A stretch of DNA of 64,000 nucleotides. Source: DASRDS01 sp035570055 (GTDB lineage: Bacteria; Gemmatimonadota; Gemmatimonadetes; Gemmatimonadales; Gemmatimonadaceae). This document shows positions 24,633-33,141 of the stretch, in pieces. The translations under genes and the position numbers were made by a program. Position 1 is the stretch's first letter; each line of letters opens with the position of its first letter. The stretch lies in the NCBI GenBank assembly GCA_035570055.1, contig DATMLM010000037.1, positions 1 through 64,000 on the forward strand. Direction: 5' to 3'. The notes below the pieces were generated by a model. The model searched no databases. It saw nothing but the letters and a program-made list of their open reading frames with translations, and was not told the DNA's origin.

Positions 24633-25163
24633 CTAGGCGTGACACGGGCGCGGGTTGCTCGCGCTGCTCGCGTGCGCGACGGACTGCGTCACCTGGTCCA
24701 TGAGCCATGCCGCGCCGCGGTTGGCGAGGCGGGCGGTCAGGGCCGAGTCCGTGCCGAACCCTTTGAGCTCGATGACGCGCGTGTCGATCACGCGTTGCTG
24801 AGGAACGGAGACGACTTGGACTTCCCAGTCGGCCTCCCAGCGGCCGATGCGATTCAAGCGACCAACAAGCACCCAGTCCGCGTGATGCTCGGCGCCCCAC
24901 GACGCGGCGACGTCGCCGTGCTCGAAGAGGTAGTCGGAGTTGTTGGGCGCTGTCTCCGGGCCGATGACCGCATATCCGCACGCGGTCAGCCGATCGGCTG
25001 CCTCGCGCGTCATGACGGGAATCACCGCCATGTCGCCGCGCGTGTCGGGGTTTGGAGACAGGTTGTTGAGGCCCGTCGGGGCGACCGCGAATACTGGTCC
25101 TTCGCGCCGCGCGCTGAGGCCAAGTACGCTGACGATGAGTGCTGCGCAGAGTACGGCTCGCAT
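24633..25163 (-). CDS. Exported DUF2380/DUF3280-like protein
   Basis: The 176-aa product has a signal peptide (VLCAALIVSVLGLSA). Its middle and end (DWVLVGRLNRIGRWEADWEVQVVSVPQQRVIDTRVIELKG) match the DUF2380-type lipoprotein-like family, whose role is unknown to me. The ATG at 25163 gives the proper signal; a longer in-frame extension to 25265 is not needed. It stands alone, separated by 118 bases from the kinase gene. Confidence 0.7.
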   Translation of the reverse strand: MRAVLCAALIVSVLGLSARREGPVFAVAPTGLNNLSPNPDTRGDMAVIPVMTREAADRLTACGYAVIGPETAPNNSDYLFEHGDVAASWGAEHHADWVLVGRLNRIGRWEADWEVQVVSVPQQRVIDTRVIELKGFGTDSALTARLANRGAAWLMDQVTQSVAHASSASNPRPCHA

Positions 25164-25240
25164 GCGACCCACTACTGCACCGGCTGTGCCGGGCGTTGCG
25201 ACCCATTTGGTGAGGGCGAGAGTACGCGCGGTGGGCATTT

Positions 25241-25258
25241 CACCCAACGGATTGGGTG
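25241..25258. terminator. Short hairpin after the kinase operon
   Basis: CACCCAA (25241-25247), a 4-base loop and TTGGGTG (25252-25258) form a perfect 7-bp stem 24 bases after the kinase stop on the minus strand. No U-run follows, so this is at most a weak transcript-end signal. Confidence 0.3.
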
Positions 25259-25281
25259 TGATCACCCACTCGGCGTTCGTC

Positions 25282-27879
25282 CTAGGGCAACGTCGCGTCC
25301 ATCACCCAGACTTCGCTCTGCTGCTCCTCGATGGTGAAGTACATGCGTCCGGGCCCCAAGGCCCACTGCGTCCGATTCGATGGCCGCAGCGGATCGTCGA
25401 ATCGCACGAGCAGCGTCGGTCGACCCCCGGTCACGGGCACCGACCAGAACTGCGCATTCCCCCGCTGGTCATGATTCTTGAAGTAGATCGTGCGACCGTC
25501 GGGGCTCCACCACGGTTCCCCGGCCGTCACGCCGGTGGCCGAATCCACGACGATATGCCGGGCGCCCGTATCGGGATGGATGATCGCCAGCGATCCACCG
25601 TAGAGATAGGTGGAGTACGCGATCCAGCGTCCATCGGGCGACCAGATCGGAAATGACCCGATCGAGTCGCGCAGGACGGGTTTCCCCCACGTGCGATCCG
25701 GGTTCCGATGGACGACAATGACGGCTCCAGGGATGCCAAAGAGACCGTACGCGAGCGCCTTCCCGTCTGGGGACCAACTGGGCGCCGCTTCCTGCAGCGG
25801 TGTCGCCGTCACTTGCTGAATCGGGCCGCCGTCGAGCGGCATGACATAGATGTCGCGATTGCCGGATCGCCAGGAATGAAATGCCACCTCGCGTCCGTCG
25901 GGTGACAGGCTCGGATAAAAATCCTCAGCCGTACCCGATGTGAGCTGCTCCGGCTCTCCGTCCGGCAGGCGCATGCGATAGAGGAGCGCCGAGCCGCTCA
26001 CGTTCGAGTCGTAGAAGAGCCATTTCCCGTCGCCCGAGATGGTCGCTTCCTCAATGACCTGCGTGCCGTGTGTCACCTGGGTCGCTTGGGCTTCCGTCGC
26101 GCCGTTCGGCGGAAATGGAAGCGACCAGACGTTCGCTGTCGAGCTATAGACGTCGTAGGCGAATCGATTGCCCGACGCCGAGATCGAGAACGAGTGCACG
26201 TTGAGACCGGTCGTCAAGCGGACGGGCGCCCCGTCGTCTTTTCCGGCGCGTGTGATGCGAACGGCATACAGGTCCATCGGCCCGAGCCGGTTGGACACGA
26301 AGTACAACCACCGGCCGTCGCGAGACCACACCGGGCCCTGGTTGATCGTGAGGCTGTCGGTCACAGCCGCGGTCGCGCCGTCGGCGACGCGGACGACCAT
26401 GATGCGGCTGGGCGCCCGGTTGTCGAAGAGCGCGCCGGCGCGCGAGTAGTACGAGTTGAGCGCGACACAGGCGATGCGCGTCGCGTCTGGCGACCACTGG
26501 CACAGTGACGGGTCCGTAATGCTGGCGAGCGGCCTGACCCGACCGGTGGCATCGCGGAGATAGAGTGAGTCTGCGACCGTGTAGGCGATGGTCTGACCAT
26601 CGGGCGCCCAGGTTGCGGAGGTCACCGCGCCTCGCGACACGGACGGGACTTCGGGGCGCACGTTCCCACCGGACGCGGGAGCGCTCCATACGCCGCCGTG
26701 CGAGAGAAAGAGGAGCCGCGAGCCGTCGGGCGACCAGGACGCGTTTGTCTCGGTCGAGGTCGAGTCGTCGACGATGCGCGTCGCTCGGCCACCGGTGACC
26801 TGCCGGACGTACACCTTGAGACTCGCCGCGGTGCCGGCCGAGTAGGCGACCGATCGTCCGTCGGGCGAAAGCGCGGGCAGCGTGTGGAGTCCGCGCTCCC
26901 ACGTGACCTGTGTGGACCGGCCGAACGACGCGATCGGCGAGCGGACCGTGCCAAAGCCTCGGCCGAAGACGAACGCCACTGCGACGAGCGCGAGGGTTGG
27001 CGCCGCGTAGGCGATGACGGACCTGACGGACCACGCCGGGGCCGAGCGAGGCGGGCGGGCGACCGTTGGCTGCGAGAGCGCCTGAGCGAATGCCGTCGCG
27101 CCGGCGAACCGGTCAGCGGGGAGCTTCTCGAGCGCGGTCAGCACCGCCGCTTCCACGGCCGGCGGAATCGTCTTGCGCTGCGGAATCAGTCGCCGTGGCT
27201 CGTCCGTCATCATCTTGGCGACGATCGCCTGCGCGGTTGGCCCCGCGAAGGGCGGCTCGCCGATGAGCATCTCGTACGTCACGATGCCGAGCGAGTAGAT
27301 GTCGGAGCGTGGGCCGACCTCGCGCTCGCCCATCGTCTGCTCGGGGCTCATGTACTGCGGTGTGCCGAGCGAGAGTCCGGTCTGCGTCAGGCGCTGACCG
27401 CTCGCTTGTTCGACCGCCAACGCGATCCCGAAATCGGCGACGAGACTGTGGCCGCCGTGGAGCAGAATGTTCTCTGGTTTGATGTCGCGATGAATGACGC
27501 CGCGTTGGTGCGCGTAGGCGAGCGCGTCGGCGACCTCGGTCGCGATCTGTATCGCGTCGGCGATCGGCAGTTGCCGCTCCCGCACGAGCCGCGCGCGCAG
27601 CGATTCGCCCGCGACGTAGGGCATGACATAGTACAGGTGCCCGTTGGCGCTCCCGCTGTCAAAGAGCGGGAGAATGTGCGGATGCTGCAGGCTCGCGGTG
27701 AGCTCGATCTCTTTGAGGAATCGTTCGGGGCCGAGGATCGCGGACAGCTCGGGATGCAACACCTTGATCGCGACCTTGCGATGATGGCGCTCGTCTTCGG
27801 CGAGGTAGACCGTCGCCATCCCGCCGCGCCCGAGCTCACGTTCGATCCGATAGCGGTCGGTCAGTGCGCGATCGAGCAT
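25282..27879 (-). CDS. PknB-type Ser/Thr kinase with C-terminal PD40 propeller
   Basis: The 865-aa product has a complete kinase domain: glycine loop LGRGGMATVYLA (17-28), Lys39, HRDIKPEN (Asp132), DFG (149-151) and SPE (178-180). One membrane helix follows (about 288-311), then a periplasmic PD40/TolB propeller of repeated SPDG blades (about 330-860). The propeller probably senses an envelope ligand and the kinase signals inside. The start ATG 27879 overlaps the end of the ABC/M1 gene by 19 bases and has GGAGG upstream, so the kinase is the last gene of the GntR-ABC operon. Confidence 0.93.
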   Translation of the reverse strand: MLDRALTDRYRIERELGRGGMATVYLAEDERHHRKVAIKVLHPELSAILGPERFLKEIELTASLQHPHILPLFDSGSANGHLYYVMPYVAGESLRARLVRERQLPIADAIQIATEVADALAYAHQRGVIHRDIKPENILLHGGHSLVADFGIALAVEQASGQRLTQTGLSLGTPQYMSPEQTMGEREVGPRSDIYSLGIVTYEMLIGEPPFAGPTAQAIVAKMMTDEPRRLIPQRKTIPPAVEAAVLTALEKLPADRFAGATAFAQALSQPTVARPPRSAPAWSVRSVIAYAAPTLALVAVAFVFGRGFGTVRSPIASFGRSTQVTWERGLHTLPALSPDGRSVAYSAGTAASLKVYVRQVTGGRATRIVDDSTSTETNASWSPDGSRLLFLSHGGVWSAPASGGNVRPEVPSVSRGAVTSATWAPDGQTIAYTVADSLYLRDATGRVRPLASITDPSLCQWSPDATRIACVALNSYYSRAGALFDNRAPSRIMVVRVADGATAAVTDSLTINQGPVWSRDGRWLYFVSNRLGPMDLYAVRITRAGKDDGAPVRLTTGLNVHSFSISASGNRFAYDVYSSTANVWSLPFPPNGATEAQATQVTHGTQVIEEATISGDGKWLFYDSNVSGSALLYRMRLPDGEPEQLTSGTAEDFYPSLSPDGREVAFHSWRSGNRDIYVMPLDGGPIQQVTATPLQEAAPSWSPDGKALAYGLFGIPGAVIVVHRNPDRTWGKPVLRDSIGSFPIWSPDGRWIAYSTYLYGGSLAIIHPDTGARHIVVDSATGVTAGEPWWSPDGRTIYFKNHDQRGNAQFWSVPVTGGRPTLLVRFDDPLRPSNRTQWALGPGRMYFTIEEQQSEVWVMDATLP

Positions 27880-30800
27880 GCCATGACGTTATCCTCCGGC
27901 GCCCGATCAATCAACTTGTTGAACGGGTCCACGCCAGCTTTGGTTGGGCGCTCGTTGACGAGGAACGTGACCGTCGTCGTCGGCTGCGTCACGTGGATCT
28001 TGCGCACCGCGAGCGGGCGGTTCCCGGCAAACACCCCGACGTCTATATAGTCGTCGATCGGGACGTCGTGCTCTGTCCCGAGGCTATCGGCGCGGAGCTT
28101 CCGGGCGTCGAACGTGAGCCTGACATCGTAGCGACCGTCCGCACGTCGCTTCGCGGTGGCTGCCGTCGCCCGGTTGTCATAGAGCGTGATCGTCTCGAAG
28201 AGGTCGTGGATCACGTACTGGAGCGAATCCGGCGTGGCCGCCCGCAGGTACTGGAGCAGCTCGGCGCTGTTCGTGTACGGCGGCTGTTGAAACGCCTTGT
28301 CATGGAGGAATCGGCTCAACGCCGCGTTCAGCGAGTCTTCGCCGATGTAATCGCGCAGTGCGTACAACGCCAATGAGCCTTTGTAATAGGCGATGTAGAG
28401 TTGGCTCACGTCGCCGACTCGCATGAGCGGCACTTCCCGCTTGCGCTCGGTCGCGCGGCCCGAGAGGTACCGGTCCAACTCGTAGCGCAAGAACTTCCTG
28501 AGGCTCGCCACGCCGTACTTCTGCTCCATCACGGTCAACGCCGAGTACTCGGCCAGCGATTCCACGAGCAATACGGCGCCTTCCTGGTTGGCCGGCGTGA
28601 TCTGGTGGCCCCACCATTGGTGGCCCAGCTCGTGCGCGGTCGCGAACAACGGCCAATCGAGGTCGTTCTCGGAGTCGCGCACGCGGGAGATGAACCCCAG
28701 GCCTTCGGAGAATGGCACCGTACCCGGGAAGGCCTCCGCGAACTCTTGGTACCGCGGGAATTCGACAATGCGGAACTGGTGGAATTGGTAGGGACTGAAA
28801 TGCGTGCCGTAGTACGCCAGGCCCCGCTTCGTGCCTTCGATCATGCGGCCGACATCGACGTCATGGCCGGGATGGTAGTACACGTCGATCGCGACTCCCG
28901 GCGCGCTGTCGTGCCGCACGACGTATCGTCCCGATTGGATCGAGTAGGATTTGCGCATCGGGCTGTCCATATGGTAGGCAAAGAACCGACGCCCGTTCGC
29001 CATCCATTCGCGCCGGAGCGCGCCAGGCGCGATCGCGATCTGATCAGGCGCCGTGCTGAGGACGGCGTCGAACGTCACCCAATCGGCATCGCACGCGCTG
29101 CCATTCCCCCGGGCCGATTCGTCACTCAGCGACGGCGCGCCGGCCTTCGGCGGCAGGTGGGCGCGTTTGCGTTCGTCGTCGCTCGAGAGCTCGACGTCGT
29201 CCTCGTAACAGAGGCTCGGGAAGTACTGGAGCGTCGAGTTGAGGAACGTCCCGTTGGCAACGATGTCGTTGTTCGGCTCGTCGTTCGGATACCCCCGCGC
29301 GGCAAAGTGCGCGCCGAACGCGAGCGTCATCGAGTCGCCCGGCGCCATCGGTTGCGCCAACCCATACAAGAACACGCCGCGCGCCGAGTCCGCAAAAAGA
29401 AGTCGGGTCGGGCGATTCCACACCAGTGAGTCGACGTGATAGTCGTGCTCGGCCGTCAGCCCCGGCGGCAACGTAAAATGGAAGGCACTGGTGGACAGAC
29501 TGACATACAGCGTGTCGATGGGCTGCGCATGCTTGTTGACGACCGTGTAGACGCTGGACAGCGCCATCGTGCGGTGTTCCGGCACGAGATCGCCGCGAAC
29601 CCGGATGGCGACGATGCGCGGCCCGATGAGTGACTGGTAGCGACGGAAGTCGCGCTCGTACGCAGCGCGTTCTTGCTGAACGTCGAGGGTACTCGTGAAG
29701 TGATTGATCACCGCGGTATTCCGCCACACGAAGCCGCCGGCGACGACGGTCGCGAACGCGGTGGCGCCGCCCAACAGGCGCGTGGCCGGCGACCGCAGGC
29801 GGGCGAGCGCGGCGGCGATGCGGACGCGGCGTGTTTCGTCGGCACCGCGGGGCCAGGCGAGATAGGCGACGATGAGCAGGCCGATCGCCGCGGTGCTGAA
29901 ATAGAGGGCTAACCCGGTAAGAGAGGCCGAGTATTGCCGGAATTGGTCCATGTCGGAGTACTGGTACTCGGGGGTGAATCCGTACTGATAGATCACCCGC
30001 TGGAATCCCAGGTTGCTGAGCGCGAGCGTGACCAGGAAGTACACGATCATGATCACGTGCCCGACGAACTTCTCATTGACCAACGCGTGCACGACGAACG
30101 CGAGCGCCGCGACCTCGAGCACGGTGGGCATCGCGATGCCGAGTATGCCACGGGCGTAGAGCCCGAGCTCGTAGTGGTGATAGCCTTTGAGGGTCTGTAC
30201 GGTCAGCGTGGCCAGCACCGCGCACAGCTCGACGACGAGCATCGCCCCGAGGAAGCCGATGAACTTGCCGGCGAGGGTGATCGCGGTCGGCGCCGGCAGG
30301 GCATCCGTCGTCCCGGCGACGCCCAGTTGTCGCTCGCGCCACACGAGCTCGCCCGCGTAGATCGTCGTGATGACAACGAGGAAGAGGTACATCCGTCGGA
30401 TGATGGCCTGGACCATCTGGCCGGTCACTGGCCAGAGCGCGGTGCCATAGCGAAGGTCGACGAACCAGGCCCCGAGTGACATGAAGACGAGGCCGATGCA
30501 GGCGATCGTGACGAACACCGGCTCGCGCACGATGGAGACGAAGAAGAACCATGACTGGCTCGCCAGCTGGCGGAGTCTGGCCTGCGCGTCAAACGCGAGG
30601 GAGACCGTCGGCAATCGCACCGGCTGCGAAGCACGGGGTGAGGGGGCTGACGTCGTGCTCCGACGGCGCCAGCTGATCGACCGTGGACTGGCTTCGAGTC
30701 GCACGAACGCGAAGGTAACCGCGACGAGCGCCATGGCAACGCCGAGCCAGATGAGGCGATTGGTCAGCAGTATCCCACTCAGCGTAAACGCTCGCGTGTT

Positions 30801-31478
30801 GCGCTCGCTGATGGTCCAGTATCGGGTGAGCAGGCCAAACGCGGTGTCGCCAAACGGATCGAGTATGCCGGCGAGGTGGAACTGATCGAGTCTGACGAGA
30901 ATGATCTGCGCGATCGCGTAGCCGGCGAGGAGCAGGATGCCTTGCGTGTAGATCGCGAAGAGATTCCGGGTCAGCGCGCCGACCGTGAACATGAGCGCGC
31001 TCACGAACACGATGGTCGGGAGCACGAGCAGGACAAAGGGGTGGGTATAGCTCGAGAGGTGGAACGCTTGCAGCGTGTCGTGGTCGAGCCACGGCATGAG
31101 CGTACCGACGAACACACCCAGGGGAATCGCCGTATAGATCGCGACCATCGCGATGAGCGAGCCCGCAAACCGGCCGCCGAGGTAGCCGGCGCGCGTGACG
31201 CGAGTCGTGAACAAGAGCTCGTGCGCTTTATACTGGACATCGCGCAGGATCGCGGCGCCGACGACCGCCGTCGTGATGACCTGGCCGACGATCGTGATAC
31301 CGATCATGATCTGGGCGATGGTCGCCGGTGCGTTGCGGGAGACGGCGCCGGTGCCCGACTGGAGCGCGTCGGACGCCATGCCGAAGGCGCCGAGCAGGAA
31401 CAAGACGGCGAAGTAGAGGTACGTCGTGCCGCGGCGGAATTGGCTGGCGAGCTCGAGCCGCGCGATCGTCAGGAACAC
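27861..31478 (-). CDS. ABC-2 permease fused to an M1-family aminopeptidase
   Basis: The 1205-aa product has two sets of membrane segments (about residues 1-310 and 370-640), then a large periplasmic domain with the zinc motif HELGHQWWGH (His about 949) and its downstream Glu in LVESLAEYS, the gluzincin M1 pattern. The GTG start at 31478 is supported by AGGGAGG upstream and overlaps the ATPase gene by ten bases. The likely picture is an exporter half fused to a peptidase that trims the exported or surrounding peptides. This architecture is known from Acidobacteriota, Gemmatimonadota and Bacteroidota, but its substrate is not known to me. Confidence 0.9.
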   Translation of the reverse strand: MFLTIARLELASQFRRGTTYLYFAVLFLLGAFGMASDALQSGTGAVSRNAPATIAQIMIGITIVGQVITTAVVGAAILRDVQYKAHELLFTTRVTRAGYLGGRFAGSLIAMVAIYTAIPLGVFVGTLMPWLDHDTLQAFHLSSYTHPFVLLVLPTIVFVSALMFTVGALTRNLFAIYTQGILLLAGYAIAQIILVRLDQFHLAGILDPFGDTAFGLLTRYWTISERNTRAFTLSGILLTNRLIWLGVAMALVAVTFAFVRLEASPRSISWRRRSTTSAPSPRASQPVRLPTVSLAFDAQARLRQLASQSWFFFVSIVREPVFVTIACIGLVFMSLGAWFVDLRYGTALWPVTGQMVQAIIRRMYLFLVVITTIYAGELVWRERQLGVAGTTDALPAPTAITLAGKFIGFLGAMLVVELCAVLATLTVQTLKGYHHYELGLYARGILGIAMPTVLEVAALAFVVHALVNEKFVGHVIMIVYFLVTLALSNLGFQRVIYQYGFTPEYQYSDMDQFRQYSASLTGLALYFSTAAIGLLIVAYLAWPRGADETRRVRIAAALARLRSPATRLLGGATAFATVVAGGFVWRNTAVINHFTSTLDVQQERAAYERDFRRYQSLIGPRIVAIRVRGDLVPEHRTMALSSVYTVVNKHAQPIDTLYVSLSTSAFHFTLPPGLTAEHDYHVDSLVWNRPTRLLFADSARGVFLYGLAQPMAPGDSMTLAFGAHFAARGYPNDEPNNDIVANGTFLNSTLQYFPSLCYEDDVELSSDDERKRAHLPPKAGAPSLSDESARGNGSACDADWVTFDAVLSTAPDQIAIAPGALRREWMANGRRFFAYHMDSPMRKSYSIQSGRYVVRHDSAPGVAIDVYYHPGHDVDVGRMIEGTKRGLAYYGTHFSPYQFHQFRIVEFPRYQEFAEAFPGTVPFSEGLGFISRVRDSENDLDWPLFATAHELGHQWWGHQITPANQEGAVLLVESLAEYSALTVMEQKYGVASLRKFLRYELDRYLSGRATERKREVPLMRVGDVSQLYIAYYKGSLALYALRDYIGEDSLNAALSRFLHDKAFQQPPYTNSAELLQYLRAATPDSLQYVIHDLFETITLYDNRATAATAKRRADGRYDVRLTFDARKLRADSLGTEHDVPIDDYIDVGVFAGNRPLAVRKIHVTQPTTTVTFLVNERPTKAGVDPFNKLIDRAPEDNVMACSIAH

Positions 31479-32353
31479 ACGGCCTCCCTCCGCCCAAGCT
31501 CGTAGAAATACACATCCTCGAGGCCGGATTCTTCGGCGGCGAATCCCTCGCCGGGGTCGGTCTCGCTGTACACGTGCACGATCGGCGTGCCGCCGACCAA
31601 CCGGGTCGAGATCACGTTGTGGCTGGCGGTGAACGCCGGCAGGTCGGCTCGCGGCACGGCGCGGGACCACACGCGGCCGCGCATGCGCTCGATGATCTCG
31701 CGTGGATCGCCGGACGAGACGACCTGTCCGTGATTCAAGATCGCCATGCGGTGGCAGAGCTCGCGGACGTCGTCGACGATGTGCGTCGACAGGATCACGA
31801 TCACGTCTTCGCTGATCTCCGCGAGCAGGTTGAGAAACCGGCGACGCTCGGTCGGGTCGAGGCCCGCGGTCGGCTCATCGACGATGAGGAGTCGCGGCTG
31901 GCCCGCCAGCGCGATGGCTATTCCTAAGCGTTGTTTCATCCCGCCGGAAAACCCTCCGACACGCTTGCTCCGCACATCGAACAGGTTCACCTGGTGCAGC
32001 AGCGCATCGACGAGCGCGCGGCGTTCGCCGCGGACGCTGACGCCCTTGAGCTGGGCGAAGTGGTCCAGGATCATCTCGGCCGACAGGTTGGGGTAGAGCC
32101 CGAACTCCTGGGGCAGGTAGCCGAGCAGCTTCCGGACCTCGTCAGGTTGGGCGAGGACGTCGAGGGCGCCCAGATGGATGGTGCCGGCATCGGGCCGCTG
32201 CAGCGTCGCGATCGTGCGCATGAGCGTCGACTTGCCGGCGCCATTTGGCCCGAGGAGGCCGAACATGCCGTGCGGAATCGTGAGCGAGACGTCCGCGAGG
32301 GCGCGCACGCCGTTGGGGTACGTTTTCGAGAGGTTGCGGATCACCAGCTCCAC
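31469..32353 (-). CDS. ABC transporter ATP-binding protein
   Basis: The 294-aa product has Walker A GPNGAGKS (35-42), a signature GFSGGMKQRLGIA, and Walker B LLIVDEPTAGLDP with the H-loop STHIVDD. It starts at GTG 32353 (MELVIRNLSKTYPNG). Genes overlap with the permease/M1 fusion, so the two form one transporter. A pair of operator-like repeats lies 58 bases upstream of the start, between it and the GntR gene, which suggests that the regulator controls this operon directly. Confidence 0.93.
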   Translation of the reverse strand: MELVIRNLSKTYPNGVRALADVSLTIPHGMFGLLGPNGAGKSTLMRTIATLQRPDAGTIHLGALDVLAQPDEVRKLLGYLPQEFGLYPNLSAEMILDHFAQLKGVSVRGERRALVDALLHQVNLFDVRSKRVGGFSGGMKQRLGIAIALAGQPRLLIVDEPTAGLDPTERRRFLNLLAEISEDVIVILSTHIVDDVRELCHRMAILNHGQVVSSGDPREIIERMRGRVWSRAVPRADLPAFTASHNVISTRLVGGTPIVHVYSETDPGEGFAAEESGLEDVYFYELGRREAVCS

Positions 32354-32410
32354 GGGACGTCCTGGTTGGTGTTCAGGATGCCCTACGACAGGGCCAGTCG
32401 CCGGGTTTCA

Positions 32411-32436
32411 GATAGTGTACTATTTAGTGTACTATC
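32411..32436 (-). promoter_or_regulatory. Double operator-like repeat upstream of the ABC operon
   Basis: Two exact copies of TAGTGTACTA (32413-32422 and 32425-32434), centres 12 bases apart, together form a symmetrical block with outer GATAGT and ACTATC. Each copy is TAGT-NN-ACTA, an inverted repeat of GntR operator style. The second copy overlaps the gntR stop codon. A third copy sits at 33106. The match of all three is exact over 10 bases. Confidence 0.65.
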
Positions 32437-33106
32437 TCCAGACTAACCTCGCGGCCGCGCCTTCCCACTGCTCGCGCACCGTGGCGGCCGCCACGTCCGG
32501 GTCGCCCGCGCGGATCGCCCGCGCCATCCGGTCGTGCTGCGCGATCGACGGGCGCATGTCGCCGAAGGCCCGGATATAGAGGCGCATGTACCGCTCGGCC
32601 TGCAGCTTCATCGTCACCAGCTCGCGCGCCACGCGCGGGCCCGCGCCGGCGTCGATGAATAGGCGGTGGAGCGCCGCGTCGTGGTCATAGATCTCGCGCT
32701 GGTCGGGCTTCGGGCCCCGGGCCGCCCGCCCCAGCGCCGCGTTCTGCTGGCGCATCGCCGCGGCGAGCGTCACGCGCGCGCTCCGGTCCAGCGTGGCCGC
32801 GTGGCGAATCGCGATCGACTCGAGCGCACCGACGATCTCGAACACGTCCGCGGCATCCGCCTGGCTCAATGGCGCCACCCGCAGGCTTTCTTTGCCGCGT
32901 CCCGTGCCGGCGATGAACCCTTCCGACTGCAGGCGATGCAGTGCCGTCCGGATCGGCGTCCGGCCGAGCGCGAGTTGGATCATGAGCTCGCTCTCGACGA
33001 GACGCATCCCGGGCGAGAGCGTGCCCCAGACGATCATTTCGCGGAGCCGATTGTACGCGAGACCGACCCGGAACCCCCGGGTCTTTGCCTGCCGGGCGAT
33101 TGGCAT
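32432..33106 (-). CDS. GntR-family regulator, FadR/FCD subfamily
   Basis: The 224-aa product has an N-terminal winged helix (LAYNRLREMIVWGTLSPGMRLVESELMIQLALGRTPIRTALHRLQSEG) and an all-helical FCD ligand domain (ALESIAIRHAATLD, HDAALHRLFIDAG, MKLQAERYMRLYI with His and Asp residues that may bind metal or an acid ligand). It is transcribed away from the gamma-glutamyltransferase gene and toward the ABC operon. Three identical TAGTGTACTA sites flank it, one over its own start codon, so it probably represses itself, the ABC-peptidase-kinase genes and perhaps the divergent gene. Confidence 0.9.
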   Translation of the reverse strand: MPIARQAKTRGFRVGLAYNRLREMIVWGTLSPGMRLVESELMIQLALGRTPIRTALHRLQSEGFIAGTGRGKESLRVAPLSQADAADVFEIVGALESIAIRHAATLDRSARVTLAAAMRQQNAALGRAARGPKPDQREIYDHDAALHRLFIDAGAGPRVARELVTMKLQAERYMRLYIRAFGDMRPSIAQHDRMARAIRAGDPDVAAATVREQWEGAAARLVWR

Positions 33107-33115
33107 AGTGTACTA
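33106..33115. promoter_or_regulatory. Operator-like site between gntR and gamma-glutamyltransferase
   Basis: A third exact copy of TAGTGTACTA overlaps the first base of the gntR start codon and lies 27 bases before the divergent gamma-glutamyltransferase start. There a TGCTATTCT element, resembling an extended -10, sits 7 bases before the ATG. One site could control both directions. Confidence 0.6.
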
Positions 33116-33141
33116 TATGGCACCGTGCTATTCTAAGCGAC

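Noticed and set aside
29122..29727. Separate minus-strand gene inside the ABC/M1 fusion
   Set aside because: It is in another frame of the fusion gene with Arg/His-rich nonsense sequence and no start signal.
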